Shown here in pieces: positions 24,100-37,829 of a stretch of 64,000 nt of DNA (position 1 is its first letter; each line of letters starts with the position of its first letter). This DNA is from Glandiceps talaboti (Eukaryota; Hemichordata; Enteropneusta; Spengelidae). A program made the translations under genes and the position numbers. Location: NCBI RefSeq assembly GCF_964340395.1, contig NC_135560.1:7552598-7616597 (forward strand). Direction: 5' to 3'. The notes under the pieces were generated by a model. That model did not search any database, was not told where the DNA came from, and saw only the letters and a list, made by a program, of their open reading frames with translations.

Positions 24100-27052
24100 T
24101 ATCTGTATCAAACCTATGCAATTCTAAAACTCTAAAATCACCAGAATAAATTGTAAATACCTAAAATATACCAGCAGTCCTTGACAATTCCATTTATGCA
24201 GCTTGGTTCAGTCTTTTATTACAAAATCTTCAAAGTACGTGTACACACACATTTGAGTACAAGTTGACATGATCTTTGACTCCAACTGTATATTATTGTT
24301 TGTACTTGGATTTTATCCAACAAAATATCATCTGCTTTTAAATTCTCCAACTCAACTGACAACATCATGATGTGTGTATGCGTACGTACATATTTCCCGG
24401 TCCCAGTGACACATGCCAAATTCAAATGATAAGGACACAATATAGTTGGGATCGATCACAGTATCACTACATCGATTGTTACAGGAATATCAATATTATT
24501 ATCCAGAATTTCTCAGTCGTGAAGCTTGCTGACAAGTGCAAGATGGCGACTGTTATATTTTGCGCGTGCAAGTCGACTGACGTCACTAGAATGTATTACA
24601 ATGTAGCTATAGTTATCACGCGAATCACACATGTCATGTGCACTGCATTTATGTGTGTATGCAACTGTACACGTGTGCCATACACATATAATATACACAA
24701 GCAAGATAGGCAGTGACCAGGTCACTACTTTATTGTTTACATGACTTTGCCGAACGACTAGGAATAATCAGTAATTTACAAGTAGCTAAAATTTACACGA
24801 AGTTGACTTAAAAACAGAAATGGGCATTGCAAATATTTTGTAATGCATACGTAGTCCGGATTGTTTGTCTTGCCATTGTTGCGTCTACCTAGAAAATTAC
24901 ATACATCTCGGCGAACACACATTCATATGGACAAAGCACAGTGCAGTGCATATGCCACGCTCCCACGTCAAAAATCAAAACCAAAAAAATAAAAAAAACA
25001 AAAATTTGCACTGTAAGACATGTCTAGCCATAGTTCTCTTCATCAAACGTTCCACATGGCGTCTTAGACCAATGTTCCATTGTAAGACAGATTATCTAAA
25101 ATTGGAGAGTGGCTTCTATGGAAACATAAAATATGCTTACATTACAAATGCCATGTTTTAGTAAAGAAATACATCTGACATACACCTAGTACAAACGAAC
25201 CCCATCTTGACATATTCTTGTCCTTTTGAGTTAATTGTGCTGACATTACAACCATGTACGTTAACAAAGTCATCAGCTCTACATACCTTTTGCTATGAAC
25301 AAAGTTCAACTTTCCTTTCTTGGCAGTGTAAATCATATATACATATATATATATATGCACACGTAGTACATAAACTTCAGTTGAATATATATGACATGAT
25401 CGTGATGGATAAGCGATGTAACATTCGATTACATAGGTCTTTGAGTAATAAGGTCCGGTTTGACACAACAGTGACAGTCGTGTACCAAAATATCCAACCA
25501 AAGTTGCGTTCAAGGAAACCGTTAGTTGCGTTATGATTGAACACAGTGCCGCTTTATATAGTTGAGGATGAGTAGCCTTCCATGCCTTCCATTTTTAAGG
25601 GAATATTGATAAATTATCCATGATTTCGCAGTTGTGTCACCATCAAGGTCGTGACCTTTTATTTGCGTTGTTTTAGTACACACACGCTGTGCAGATGCAC
25701 ACGTAAACACCTTGTATGTGAATGTGATACAATGTTACACAGTGTAACAATATCATCATGCCTGGAATGACCTATATCACGTGCACTCCACATGTATGCC
25801 GTACATTTCATAATTTCAGGTACGTTTTTGCATTCGGATTAATATATTATTACATGTTATCGGCTATTCATGAAAGTACAATTTGTAATAAATGAAACAA
25901 TATTCTACAACGTTTTACAGTAGCAGAAGACACAGGTCAAGTCAACTTTATGGCATGCCAGCACAATGACATTGCATTTTCGATTGCGATCAAATCAAAT
26001 CAAAACCATACGATTTTAGAAGAGATTGAAACGACTTAAAATCTCAAAATTTTATCGCAAGTAACGCAAAGATGAAAAAAAATAAATCAAGCGATTGTAG
26101 GCTGAGTGCAAATTTGACATTTACTTCCGAATACTATGTCAGATTTCCCATAGAAAAACAATGGCCGTGTTCTTTTATGACAACTGGACTTTGCTCACGT
26201 TCAACTTTTTCAAATGCACACCAATCGGTCTGAAAATTCATAAATAGAGACCAAAGGGGTTTTGTAAAAAATCTCTTGGTTTTAGATTTGTCATTTTTTA
26301 AATTCTTTTCTGGAAATTGATGTGCTATCGCTGACTATGTTGTTAAAACTCATTAAGAAAACCATTGTAATTTGTAAACCGGCACATTTAACATGTACAC
26401 CTACATAAATACAGACCTCTAACTTCGTTATTCTGTAAGTAAATTACACGTAATACATACAGACTGACCTAGCATTTGCTTTCACAAAAATCAGTCTTTA
26501 ATTTCATGAAAGCTGTGTGGCAAATAAAATCGAGAGTTTCGAGTTATTTCGTATATTTTAGGTTACTACTGCGCTCATATCAGAAAAAACTTGAAATCGA
26601 TATTCTTTTCACTAAACTTTGCAACATTATTTTATGACAACTAAACTTCGCTCAGCTCATGTTCAACTTTTTTAAATGCACACCAATCTGTCTGAAAAAT
26701 CCAAAGGGGATTTGTGAAAATCTGAGTCATCGCTACCGCTACCATAGCTGTCAATCAAATATTAGTGCCTAAATGCTTCGGGGAATATTGGACAATTGAG
26801 ATCTTCGCTGGGCCCCAATTTAGTCATAAATAAAATAATATTGTCATACTTTTATTCATATACATGGCAAGTACCAAGCTCCCAATTGTTACGACTTGAA
26901 GCTTGAATGGGAAATGTTGAACAATTAGTTATGGGTGTAAAACGTCAACCTTTACACCTCCTACGTATACACATCAACCATAAGTGATATTCCTCTAAAG
27001 TTCTCCCAACATTTTTCATTATTATGTACTATTTAAACCCCTCCACTTGTAA

Positions 27053-27114
<62 letters not shown>

Positions 27115-28150
27115 ATAATAATAATAATGAACAAACTCACGGCCTAATTGCACAATTAACACATTGCGCAGTGAGTGTAAACATCAACTGCTTCGACTAG
27201 TGGCAGTATAAGACAGTGATAACTGTAGGAAATTGGAAAAAAGTGAGAGGAAACAATATTTAAAACTTAATTTGAAATATAGAGAAAATAATTTTAGAAA
27301 TCCGGAAAATCACGAACAAAATTTATTATTCGTCCTTTACCTTATGGTCTCAACACAGATGAAGTTGGATTTGTTTGTTTGTTTGTTTGTTTGTTTGTTG
27401 ACAAACATGATGTTGTTGCATCGTAATCACAATGCAAGCTCTATTACCATTACATAACGCCAGAGTGCACTTTGGGGAAAGGGTATCTTAAATCATGTAA
27501 CTTTTGCAAAATTTTGTTTGAGCGTCCAACGTTACTATGTGGCTATATTGTCGTAGCATGGACCCAAAGGTGCGCTCGTGTAATTCAGACGTCTGCTGCT
27601 CTTTCAGAATATGACAAAATGAACGACAGTAAACATGCTGCGAAACTTTGATGTATTAGGGGAGATGAACGAACTAATAAGAAGCTCTGAACCTGGAAAA
27701 CCCCAACTTTTGAAAGCAGAAATGCAATTACAGTTTATGCATGTTATTTATTAATGATTTAGTATAAATTTATTTTATCTACATAGAACTTACACGTACT
27801 AATTTACCCCCACTTTTTTGCGATTTTCTCTACGATGTTGTTCTCCTGGAAGTATTGCTATTAAAAACAATATAAAGATTGAAACTGTCGTAGGAGTTTG
27901 ATATCAGAAGAGAGTGGTAATGTTTTCAGTGAAAATTTATTATTTAAAGATCGTGCACGCAGGAAAATAACCTGTAACATGATCGAAGATTATTCACGTT
28001 AATGTAGTCGTAGGCTAACCTTTGCGAATAACGTACTTTGCATGTCACACAACTGTCAGGATAAATCAGAGATCTTGGCGTTTAGCTGTCTATGGTTAAA
28101 CACCACAAACGATCTACTAGTTGGTAAAACAGACAAACCAGTGGTCGACA
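24100..28150. other. Intergenic, no gene seen
   Basis: No supported coding region. It holds an (ACT)n/(AAT)n microsatellite and a direct repeat of about 90 bp at 26165-26275 and 26630-26725 (TTCAACTTTTT, AAATGCACACCAATC, GTCTGAAAA). The remainder is AT-rich without clear structure. Confidence 0.55.
27053..27126. repeat. (ACT)n / (AAT)n microsatellite
   Basis: About 20 ACT units, then AAT units. Confidence 0.95.
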
Positions 28151-28590
28151 CCAGACCTTGGACGAACGGAACCTGTTACAAACCTGTTTTAAACAAATGA
28201 ATTGGATTAATAACACTTGGCTCAGCATGTTAGAACAACAGAGACATGTATTACACCCCATCGTTTGATAAAGAACCTTTGTATGGCCTCTTTATGTGAA
28301 CTTGAAATGCCAGGAGAACTGGAAATTTGTTTTGCAAAAGTGAACCTTGATCATACATAACGTGAACCTTAATCGTGGACGACCGGTACCTGAAGGTAAA
28401 CAACTGAATTGGATTAATTAATAACACTTTGCACAGCATGTTGGAAGTTGGAAGTTTTAAAACTTATCGAATGATGGAAAGTAATACAAATCTATGTACT
28501 TCCTACATGCTGTGCTAAGTGTTATTAATTAATCCAATTTTAATTTAGTTGTTTACTTTCAGGTTCCGGTCCTCAACAATCTGATGTCAG
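28150..28590. repeat. Inverted and direct repeat cluster, possible MITE
   Basis: A module of about 70 bp containing GACCGGTACCTGAAGGTAAAC, AATTGGATTAATTAATAACA and CAGCATGTT (28376-28444) has an inverted copy at 28503-28578 and a diverged direct copy at 28163-28235. The inverted pair encloses a 60-bp spacer. No clear target duplication, so the class is left open. Confidence 0.6.
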
Positions 28591-28599
28591 TGGTTGTAA

Positions 28600-31500
28600 T
28601 CAGAAGCTAATTCTTTGAGAATTGTGATAGACCTGAATGGTGTACGTATAAACACGATAACACAATAAAATGATTCTATTTTACCCGACCTAAACATTTC
28701 TTCTTAAAAATTCAATTTGTACTAAGTATACTGCACATAGATGGCATACAAAGCAATATGTATATAACCTAGTTCGTCGTGACCCTTTGCTTGACACGGT
28801 TTCCACACCCACGCTACAAATAAAGGGGACCTAACCTAATATGGTGAATCCTGTCAAAACAGTTGAACACAATGTTTAGTTTTATATTGCCGATTAAAAG
28901 GAAAGTGAAAGCAGTTCATATATACCCCCTCATCACAAAATGCCCCCCCCCCTCTCCCGCAGGATCTGCCTACCCACTACCAAAAAAAATATGTGTGTCC
29001 GTCTCCCCTATCCTTTCTCCCTATATCAGAATATTCCCTACTGTCCTCTCCCCATCTTTCATCATTACCTTCTCCCCTTGCCCATATATTCTGTTGAAAT
29101 ATAAACATTGCCCACTGAAATACAGGCTGCCTTTCCCCGCCCACAGACCAAAACAACAAAACTTCCACCAACTGAAAAAATTGTGTACGAACAGCGTTTT
29201 GTATAAACAGATTCGTTGGCTGCATCTTGAGAACTGCCTGGCTCGACAACAAATGGAATTAGTATGTAACACTGGCTTAGACTTGCTCAAGTCTACGGGC
29301 TATTTTCAATCTGTATTTGAATAAATATTTGAAACACAAATGTATGCTTTCCCTTTTGAAATAGTCATCTGAGTGTGAGTGATCGCGAAAGGTTGTGAAA
29401 CAATGTTTAACCCACAGACTTGTGTCAGTAGGTACCCTTGCCTATGATATGAATTATTCATGAAATTAGATAATTACACTCACGTCCTTATTTATTCTTG
29501 ACAAGGGCGGGGCTATACATAAGTAGCCCCCCCTCCCTTGTGCATAAAATCATGTGGCAGATGTTTATGTATACATATACATGCTAGCTGTGTTGTAGTT
29601 ATGAAATGCGCTCGCTGTCATGTCCGACGAACTGCAAGGCGTTTTTATTATTTGCTAAGATGTCTTATTAAAAATGTCCAATATCTCTGCCGTCTGTACC
29701 AGAGAAGAAATAAAACACCGCGTGCGAGATTGAAGCCATGTTGTCAAAACTTGAGACACTTAATGTGTTATTACAAATTTCAGTAATTGTGTTCAAATGT
29801 TTTTAATTACAAATGTCAGCAAGTTTTATTACATCTGTCGTTTGCACAAATTATTACAAATTTCGGCAGATATTACAAATGTCGGTTTTATTACATGAAA
29901 AAATATTTTTTTATTGCAGTAAGTAAGTACGTATGTAAGTAATTTGTTTATTATAGTGACATGAGGTATTATATATCAAATCTCGCAATTAAGAAAGTGA
30001 ATATGAAACCTCCCAGCCCAATGGACGTATATGTCACTTTAAACGTGAAAGTACAGAGTGATAAATAAATAAATGCAAAATAACAAGTCAAAGGTTAAAT
30101 AAATAAATCATACATAACTAGCTAGGTCTGTACAACCTAGTTTTCCTTCTAAGGATGGCCTTTTCTATAAATTGCAATCTTGTTATCTTAAAGACTAGAC
30201 TAAGTGTAGTATATGCAGTTCTTATTCGTTTCTGCTTCAAGTTGGTTATATGAAACAGTAAGAACGATTAGTAATTAATATGCAATGCACTATAATATTA
30301 AAGCAGCAGCATCTATGTGATGACTCGGTGCTTGATTTGAGTCTATTACAAGAGTAACCATAAGATATATGTTAACACTTAGTAAAATACCTCTAGCGTG
30401 ATAAATTCTCCACTGCTGTTTTTTTTATCAAATGCTCAGGATGTGGAATGTGTTTTGTTCAATGTATTTCATTGCCAATTCATGATAAGGGCGCCATACT
30501 TTATTCTGTGTTTCTCAACAGAACACCTTTAAAATGATGGGTCAGTTAAAAATTGAAAAGAAAAAGGATAAAATGTACATGTTGGTGATATTTTCAGTTC
30601 GTAATCGTACTTTTAAGAAAGAAAATTTGAACCATGTATTCTATTAAATTTCCCGAATTTTAGCAGTAAGCGACAATTTTCGCTCAAATACACGCTCGTA
30701 GGGTTGCCATCTGAGAAGCAGTAATGTTGAGATTTTTTTCTTATACTCCCGTAGAGGGCGTCGATTTTTTTTTAATTTCGTAAGAAATAAGAAATAATTA
30801 TGGGGTCGGTCGGGTCATAAGAAACATAGAATTAAGTAAGAAGCCCCCCCCCCCCCCCAACCATTTCTACCACAGAAAAAGTGCAGGGTTTTTTAAGGGC
30901 AAATTGTCTGCTGCAGTGTAATTTATAAGAAGTGCTGGTTCAAAGCGATAACTCTCTACAGCCTTGAATGGGTGCTATACGAGCTAGTATGTTGCTCAGA
31001 ACTTCCTCGGAAGTGGGTCTCTAAGATGCGGCTTTTTCTATTTGTAAGAAGTGAACTTGATTCAACTGTGGTGCTTTCTTTCTACAATCTTATCCGCGTC
31101 TTAGATCCACTTTGAAATTGGGGGAAGTTTTTTGTTTGTCACGCCTATGGTAAAGAAGATACACGGAGTTGGTAATAAGCAAGAGCACCTCTAATTGAAG
31201 CAAGGCATAAAGAGGGTACAAAGCCTCTGGTACTGGATGTGCTTATCAGATATGGGCTTGCACTTCTTATCGCAGTCTTCAGGGAGACAAATAATCGATG
31301 GCGCGTCGGTGATTATTGTTCATTATTCAACAGTTAATACAAGTTTATTTATAAACCATGGCCACGTAATAACCTGCACAAATCTGACAACGGAGAACGT
31401 TTGATTCTCAAGGAGAAAGAAAGCACGTGATGCACAAGCGAAGTAAAAGAATGAACGAGGAAGACAATAGGTAGATAAATGAAATCAAACTTTAATTTCT

Positions 31501-32140
31501 CCTTGATCACATTTTAATCAAAACCCACAACGTAAAAAATTAATTATAGAGTCATATTTTGCATTATTAATTGGCCATGGGATTTCGTCTATCCTTCTAT
31601 TTGACCTTCCTCGACCATCATGGAAAATACTAGTAACTGAATGGCAGCCATATTTGTTGTACAGATAATATTGTACTGCATAACTAAAAAACTGTAATGC
31701 ATAGAGATCACATTCAAGTGTCTACTCCCATAATATCAGAGGAAAGCTTTCTTTTAAGCATTTGACCATTTCGAATGACTTTGACCCTCAGGGTCAAATA
31801 CAAAAAAATAAATAATGTCTTCCATAGTGTACTATTTTACAAACTTTGTATTATTTAAATGTTACCAATTTATTTCATATTTTGTCCAAGGGTGCTACAG
31901 AAGAAGAGTCATACACACATGCATCATGTTGCTTATATCACTTCTCACTAAACGGTGACCATCTTTGTTCTAAAATTCTACCATTTGTACAGTAGCTCAA
32001 GAACCCAAAAGGCACAAAGTCTCAATTCACGTATCCGTCCCTTTATTGTTAGATACGACCTGAACTGTCTGTTATTATATGTATATTTGACCTTGATCTT
32101 TACCTCCTGAAACAAAATTTTACAAAATAAAATCAAATTC
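28600..32140. other. Intergenic, no supported gene
   Basis: Contains C and T homopolymer runs (for example about 28943-28953 and a C run at 30844-30858) and a degenerate (AAGT)n stretch near 29920. An open frame at 28863-29324 (153 codons) has no motif I recognise and starts in low-complexity pyrimidine-rich sequence. Confidence 0.5.
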
Positions 32141-32144
32141 ATCC

Positions 32145-32191
32145 ATCAGTCAGTCAGTCAGTCAGTCAGTCAGTCAGTCAGTCAGTCAGTC

Positions 32192-32266
<75 letters not shown>
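32145..32266. repeat. (CAGT)n then (CAGA)n microsatellite
   Basis: About 12 GTCA units pass directly into about 19 GACA units, 120 bp in all. Confidence 0.95.
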
Positions 32267-32269
32267 AGT

Positions 32270-35200
32270 AAAGTATTATTGGGGAGGTCCTGGAGTGTGT
32301 TCTACTAAAGACTCGTTAAACCTTGCAAGTGAATGGTAAAATAGATTTTCGTACAGCTATTAAAATCTCTGGTTGAAAATAATACATTAAACCATAGACG
32401 CCCCACCAACGGGTCTATGACTAAACTAGGAAAAAATGACATAAAAAAGAGTGTGTCTCCTGTGATAGGAGTTCAAATATATCGTTTGTTCAAAGCTGTC
32501 ACGAGAAATTACTTACAACGTCGTCGGAAATAGAAATTCTGTCACATCTCGTTTATAAAACGAAGTTGCGAAGTACAGAGGTCTTACAAAAATCACTTCC
32601 CATGGCAACGAAATGTCTTTGTTTATCATCCGGGTTTATCATTCACATCGATCTCAATTTTAATGAATTCAGTGGAGGAGGGATGACTCCAAAATGTATG
32701 AATTATGACACTTTAAGACAATTATACTTCAATATCACCAGGAAGTGAAGTATTTCATCCACTCCATCTACAATGAATTAGTGCACTACACGCACTGATT
32801 ACATTACTTGGGTTTCAAGAAGCATTTCCTCTCAAGATCAAGAGTTAATGCGTTAACGGGCCATCAATCATCGTTTAATAATAATCGCAAGGTATTCACA
32901 TTAAGACGCCAGGCATTATTTCATTTATCATTATATAAATGGTTAAGAAATAAATTGACTACACATATTAAATGGATAATGTTCACGGTCAATTTGAACG
33001 AAAGAGCAGAATTACTCATTAAACGTTATCATTGTACTTTCGAAGGTTGTTCTTGGAAGAAGAACTGTATTCTTGCTTTCCACATCTCTTTATCCGGTTC
33101 ACTCTCTCACCTTTCATAGAATAACAGCTGGATTTGATAAACGTCATTGCTGGTTACAAGCGTCCAAAGTGTACTGTTATTTTATCAACATTTTGTACTG
33201 CAGGCTTGTCTCTGGTATTGAAAATATCAATCATCCCAAGGCACATAAATACTGTGAAACGTAATGTGTTAAGCTCTTAGGCGTGGGATATCGAAACAAA
33301 GCATGACTTACAATTTTCAAAATTAATCAGCACATATGTTCAAATAAATTTTAAATGTACTTTCAAAGTAATCTCCATTCGTGTATAATGAATGTTGTTT
33401 AATCCAGGTACGTTCGATGTGCTGCTAAACATGAGATCGACTAATGACAAATACTCAACATTCACATTTGTATTTCGTATATACATTTCGTCTATATGAG
33501 CGAAATAATAAAACGCCTCTCATTGGCTTCATTATATTTTCAATAATGAGTATCATGCAGTCTGCATGAAACTTGTCAACCTCCTCTGAGTTGTTCCCTT
33601 TCGTGGTTCAAGTACTGCCCCCATCAACACATCAATAAACAATTGCCCCCCCCCCCTCCTCCGAATTGGAAAGTTTACAACCTGCATTGAATTAAGGATC
33701 GCATGACAAACTATTGATTACTGGGGAATGAATCAAATTTTTTCCTGTGTACTGCGATTGTGTACGTCTACTTTATTGGATAAGTTGAATTAAAACTACA
33801 AGATTCATTTGTAGGCTGTTCATCAGAGAAATTCTAACGCAAGGTGGTTCCTAATTTGTTGTAATATAAGTAATACTATCATATTGTCTGTCCGTTTCGA
33901 GTTACTGTGCAGAAACTGATAGGAAAACTGCACATGCTACACTTTAACGAGGCAAAGTTGAATGAGCAGTTTCTTGTGACGTTTTGCCTAAATGAAATGA
34001 TCTAATGTGCCACCATGCAGACATTAAATGCAAACGTCAAAACATAGGCGCCCGCGTGTCTGTGTCTAGTTGCAGTACGTTTAAATGGTTCAATTCATTT
34101 AGACAAAATGTCGCAAGAAATTGCAATCTTCCTATCTTCTGTAGAATATGCAGTTACTTAGAAGTGTCTGCGTAGTTGCATGCTCAAACATAGCCGGTGA
34201 TCAGTAATTTGAAATAGGCTGTACTTGTTTTACCTGCATGTATTTGTATTTGGGACTGAGAAAAATAACGGCAAAGGAAGAACAGTCACTTGGTAATTAC
34301 AGTTCATATTTTAAAGTTGAGTATTTGACCTCGTGTTTAGATTCACTAATAATGATCATATCGTGTACGTGCGAAGATGATAAGGGAGCCTTCATTAATT
34401 ACAAGGGGAGGCCGTGAGAAATCAGGCCCGGGCTGTTGCGTGAAATATGACCCTCCCGATTCTGTCGTGCTAAAACCCTTCCTCAACTTCCTTTCTCTAA
34501 ACCATTACCCTCCCCTGTTAAGACATTTCAAAAACATGGTTTAAATGCCGTCAGACATGGCAAAGGACTTTAGTCCCAGAATCAGTGGTTTAAAGGACTT
34601 GATCCCACCGCTGCCACCACATTGAAATTTTAAACGGTATTTGTTATTTCCCAACTATTACAACTGTTGTGAATTTGCGTGAAATCAGCACTGCATCAAT
34701 CCATACCTTGTGTTTTTTATCTCATTAGCTGAGCTGAAGCCAGAACATTAACTTCCAAACACTAGATGGGCACACTCCTGATATTGTCGGGACGTAGGTC
34801 AACATCTCAATAACATTATTCCTGTTTTACTCCAGTGAGACCCACTGTGACTTCTCTCCACATCACACTTGGCAATTAATTCACTACATGGTTGTCAACA
34901 GTGATTTGATTGACATGGTCTGATATTGTGATACCCTATCCCTAACCGATGTGGCAGCACTTGGATGCCAAATTCCCCCCAAAATGAAAACAAATAGACA
35001 ACAGAATCAACGAGTCGAAGTAAAATGTCGCCCGCCCCTTTCCCATTTTCTAAACTACGGCCCTCCCCGAGAACAAATTTGTGAAAAGTGACCCCCTCCC
35101 ATTCCCCCGGCCCTCCCCCTGTCATCACTGAAGGCTCCGTTCCCTAAGGCACACTAAATTGTTACCAAGAACACCTCCTTAGAATCATAACGTATGTACG

Positions 35201-35280
35201 TTGATGTTAAACGTAATTATGATTGCCGTGGGTGAATCTCTACCAGGGTCCACCCCATAAGCATACCATTGCTGTTGCGC
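32270..35280. other. Intergenic, no gene seen
   Basis: Open frames at 32808-33119 and 33073-33264 show no recognisable domain. C-rich patches at 33645-33661 and 35028-35117 resemble the G/C tracts of the Harbinger-like elements, but no terminal repeats were found around them. Confidence 0.5.
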
Positions 35281-35289
35281 AAACTGATT

Positions 35290-35412
35290 ATTTTATCTCC
35301 TCCTTGAAGGTTATCATAAACCGATCCTCATAGTGAAAGATAAACCACTGATCAAATCTTCAAGGGTATCCTCATTGTGAAAGATAAAACACTGATCAAA
35401 TCTCCAAGGGTA
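35290..35412. repeat. Short tandem repeat, about 60-bp unit, 2 copies
   Basis: ATCCTCATAGTGAAAGATAAA and ACTGATCAAATCTTCAAGGG recur once about 60 bases later with minor changes. Confidence 0.75.
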
Positions 35413-35479
35413 CACACCATATACGTACAAACGTAGTATATTAGATTCGCTCCACAGTGGTCATATCCAAACGTCACTA

Positions 35480-35590
<111 letters not shown>

Positions 35591-35635
35591 GTCGATATCC
35601 ATGTAAGTGAATGTGTGTCTGTGTCAAACGTTTCT

Positions 35636-35684
35636 ACCCCTGATGAGTGAGGACTACGCACCTCACGAAACAGTTCTGTAGGGT
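35636..35684 (+). ncRNA. Hammerhead ribozyme motif, type I
   Basis: All parts of a type I hammerhead are present. Stem I is ACCC (35636-35639) with GGGU (35681-35684). The core is CUGAUGA (35640-35646). Stem II is GUGAGG (35647-35652) with CCUCAC (35661-35666), closed by an 8-base loop, with the canonical G-C next to the core. Then GAAA (35667-35670). Stem III is ACAG with CUGU around a UU loop. The cleavage site follows A35680 (a GUA triplet, allowed by the NUH rule). Very short stem III is typical of hammerheads carried by Penelope-like elements and retrozymes. The unit lies between (TC)n and (TA)n tracts. Confidence 0.85.
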
Positions 35685-35718
35685 CTATAGCATATAATTT
35701 GGTTCAAATTTTCAAAAC

Positions 35719-35719
<1 letters not shown>

Positions 35720-35801
<82 letters not shown>
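35720..35801. repeat. (TA)n microsatellite
   Basis: About 40 TA units, immediately 3' of the hammerhead unit and 5' of the family A fragment. Confidence 0.97.
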
Positions 35802-35803
<2 letters not shown>

Positions 35804-35804
35804 G

Positions 35805-35995
35805 GCATATACATTATGACAGTCACCCACCTCTTCACCGAATAAAGGAATGTAGTCGGTAAGCGATCGCTCCTGAGGTTTAATTTTGTTTAAACCATGA
35901 GCAAAATATCTCAAGCCCCCATCTCAGACCATCAGAATTGTCATGCTCCCCCCCATTTTCTCCCTAGGCACCCCCTGCCATAAATTCTGACCGCA
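35805..35995 (-). mobile_element. Family A Harbinger-like element, partial copy (left end, minus orientation)
   Basis: In reverse complement this matches the left end of the element at 18326: terminus GGCTGCGGTCAGAATTTATGG, G tracts, GCATGA, then CCTCAGGAGCGATCG and TATATGCCTT. The next flanking bases read TAA (35996-35998). Beyond TATATGCCTT the copy continues as (TA)n, the hammerhead unit and (GA)n, where copy 1 has (TCTG)n/(TC)n. The far end was not identified. Confidence 0.75.
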
Positions 35996-36654
35996 GCCTA
36001 AACCTAGGCCGTAGGCTATGGTTCATTACAAAATCGCCATGTTGACTACGTTTGCGAACAAAATTAAACAAGTAGACTCTAGACTAGGCCGCGGGGCTTT
36101 CTTTTGATATTAGGCGAACAAAGATGCACATTGAGAGCACAAGTGTGTCATCCTCGGGTTTTGTTCGGCAGCCTTCCGAAAGCATATCTGAGGTCTTATT
36201 ACAAGAATAATAACTAGATAGTTTATCGTTGTTACATTGCACCCTTACTTATATACTGTATTTAATTTGATATACACCGCGGTCGAGACGTACACTTTAA
36301 CATTATCAATTTGCTGACATTTTAGTCGAAAAAATCTTCCCTCGGGCATTTCCGGTAAAATTATTATTATCCACAGGTAGACGCTGCTGTTTATACTAAA
36401 GCGCCGAAGTGATTAATCGAGGAAACCTTCTTATTAGCATATCATACCAGAAGTATGCAGCAATCCATTCTCGACGTGTTACTTTTATGTGAACCTAAAT
36501 AACCAATGCAGCTGACAGAACCAACCCAAATTCTTGAATGGATCACGATTGAAAATATCAAGTTCACACAATTCAGGTCACATTTAAAAACAACAAAAAA
36601 CCCAAAGATTATGTAAGATTGTTATCGCATTGTTAAAAACACGACTTGCCCCTC

Positions 36655-37458
36655 AGACCACAGAATATACGGAATGGGAGGGGGGGGGGCGAAGGAGATA
36701 ATGGTGGTCATGAAATCAAATTGCTAAGGGGGCAATTGAAGTTCTTCTAAGCCTATATGTTTCATGCATGTTGATTTTGTTTGATTTTGTATTGTCATGT
36801 ATACTTGTTCGCTATCTGTCTGTATATTGTATTCTATTTTATAGTTCTTTTTGTACCGATGCAAAGGTGAAATAAATATATAGCTAGCCATGTATAACTG
36901 TACTGACAGAAAGTAACATTTGGATGTTGGAAACAATATTGAAGACTTAAGTGCTCTATGGTTTTCAATAATGTTTGTGATTTGAAATTTTATGCGTGTA
37001 AATAACGTCCTAAAATGTCCTTATATTCAAAAATTGGTTTAACCGTGGGGGGGGGGGGCACTCTCTCCAACCCCTCCCCACTAGCGATCATGGGGATGCT
37101 CTTTCTGCCCCAAATCAAGATCGAGAGGGAAACCCTGCTGTCTAATTATCTATAGGTTACAGCCCAATGTGAGACCACGGCCACGTCTATTTAATTTGTA
37201 AAGAAATTTCTTATTATGTATGGACGTTTAAGTCGATAGCCACTGTTATTTTAATGTAGTGTACCGTACATTTGTACATCTCCAGAATGTGGGAAAAGGA
37301 GGGGTACCCTATATTGCACATGTTAAAATCTGTGTATAGCCTTTTGAGGGTTACGAAAATATTGTTGTTGTTTTTTTTTTTGGGGGGGGGTTCTTTGATA
37401 GCTCGAAATATGTTCTCCTCAGTCCCCCCTTTAATTTGCCATAAATCTGCTCGTTGCC
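36655..37458 (+). mobile_element. Family A Harbinger-like element, diverged copy
   Basis: Collinear with the right two thirds of 18326-19495: CTCTATGG, TTTTATGC, CTCCCCACTAGCGATC, AACCCTGCTG, CCAATGTGAGACC, TGTATGGACG, AATGTAGTG, GTTAAAATCTGTGTA, then an end reading GCCATAAATCTGCTCGTTGCC followed by TAA. The left end is weak (CAGAATATACGG plus a G tract). No coding sequence. Confidence 0.7.
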
Positions 37459-37737
37459 TAACACAGCTGCTGAACTGTCGACAGTCCTTTGTGCGTAATA
37501 TACTTGCTATCTGTGAATTACAGCGTTGCAGGCACAATGTGAAAACCACGGGATTTTATATCTTTGAAAAACATAGTTTTCATACAGCTCCTTTCACTGT
37601 ATATTCTTGGTGAAATAAACCATTTCAACGTACTCAGTGTAACTATGAACGCAGATACACGGGCGCCAATTTTGGATGCCTGCATGATGCAGTGGTATGT
37701 AAATTCATTTCATTTAGAGAAAATGTTTGTGTGTAAT

Positions 37738-37738
37738 A

Positions 37739-37769
<31 letters not shown>

Positions 37770-37826
37770 TGTATGTATGTATGTATGTATGTATGTATGT
37801 ATGTATGTATATATGTATGTATGTCA
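37738..37826. repeat. (TATG)n microsatellite
   Basis: About 22 TATG units. The open frame reading YVCMYVCM is an artefact. Confidence 0.97.
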
Positions 37827-37829
37827 GGA

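Noticed and set aside
28863-29324. 153-codon open frame
   Set aside because: No domain recognised, begins in pyrimidine-rich low-complexity DNA, no splice or family support.
33810-33835. Minus-strand CTGATGAACAG, possible hammerhead core
   Set aside because: No stem II/GAAA arrangement downstream.
36724-36936. 70-codon minus-strand frame
   Set aside because: Lies in a family A transposon copy; no homology recognised.
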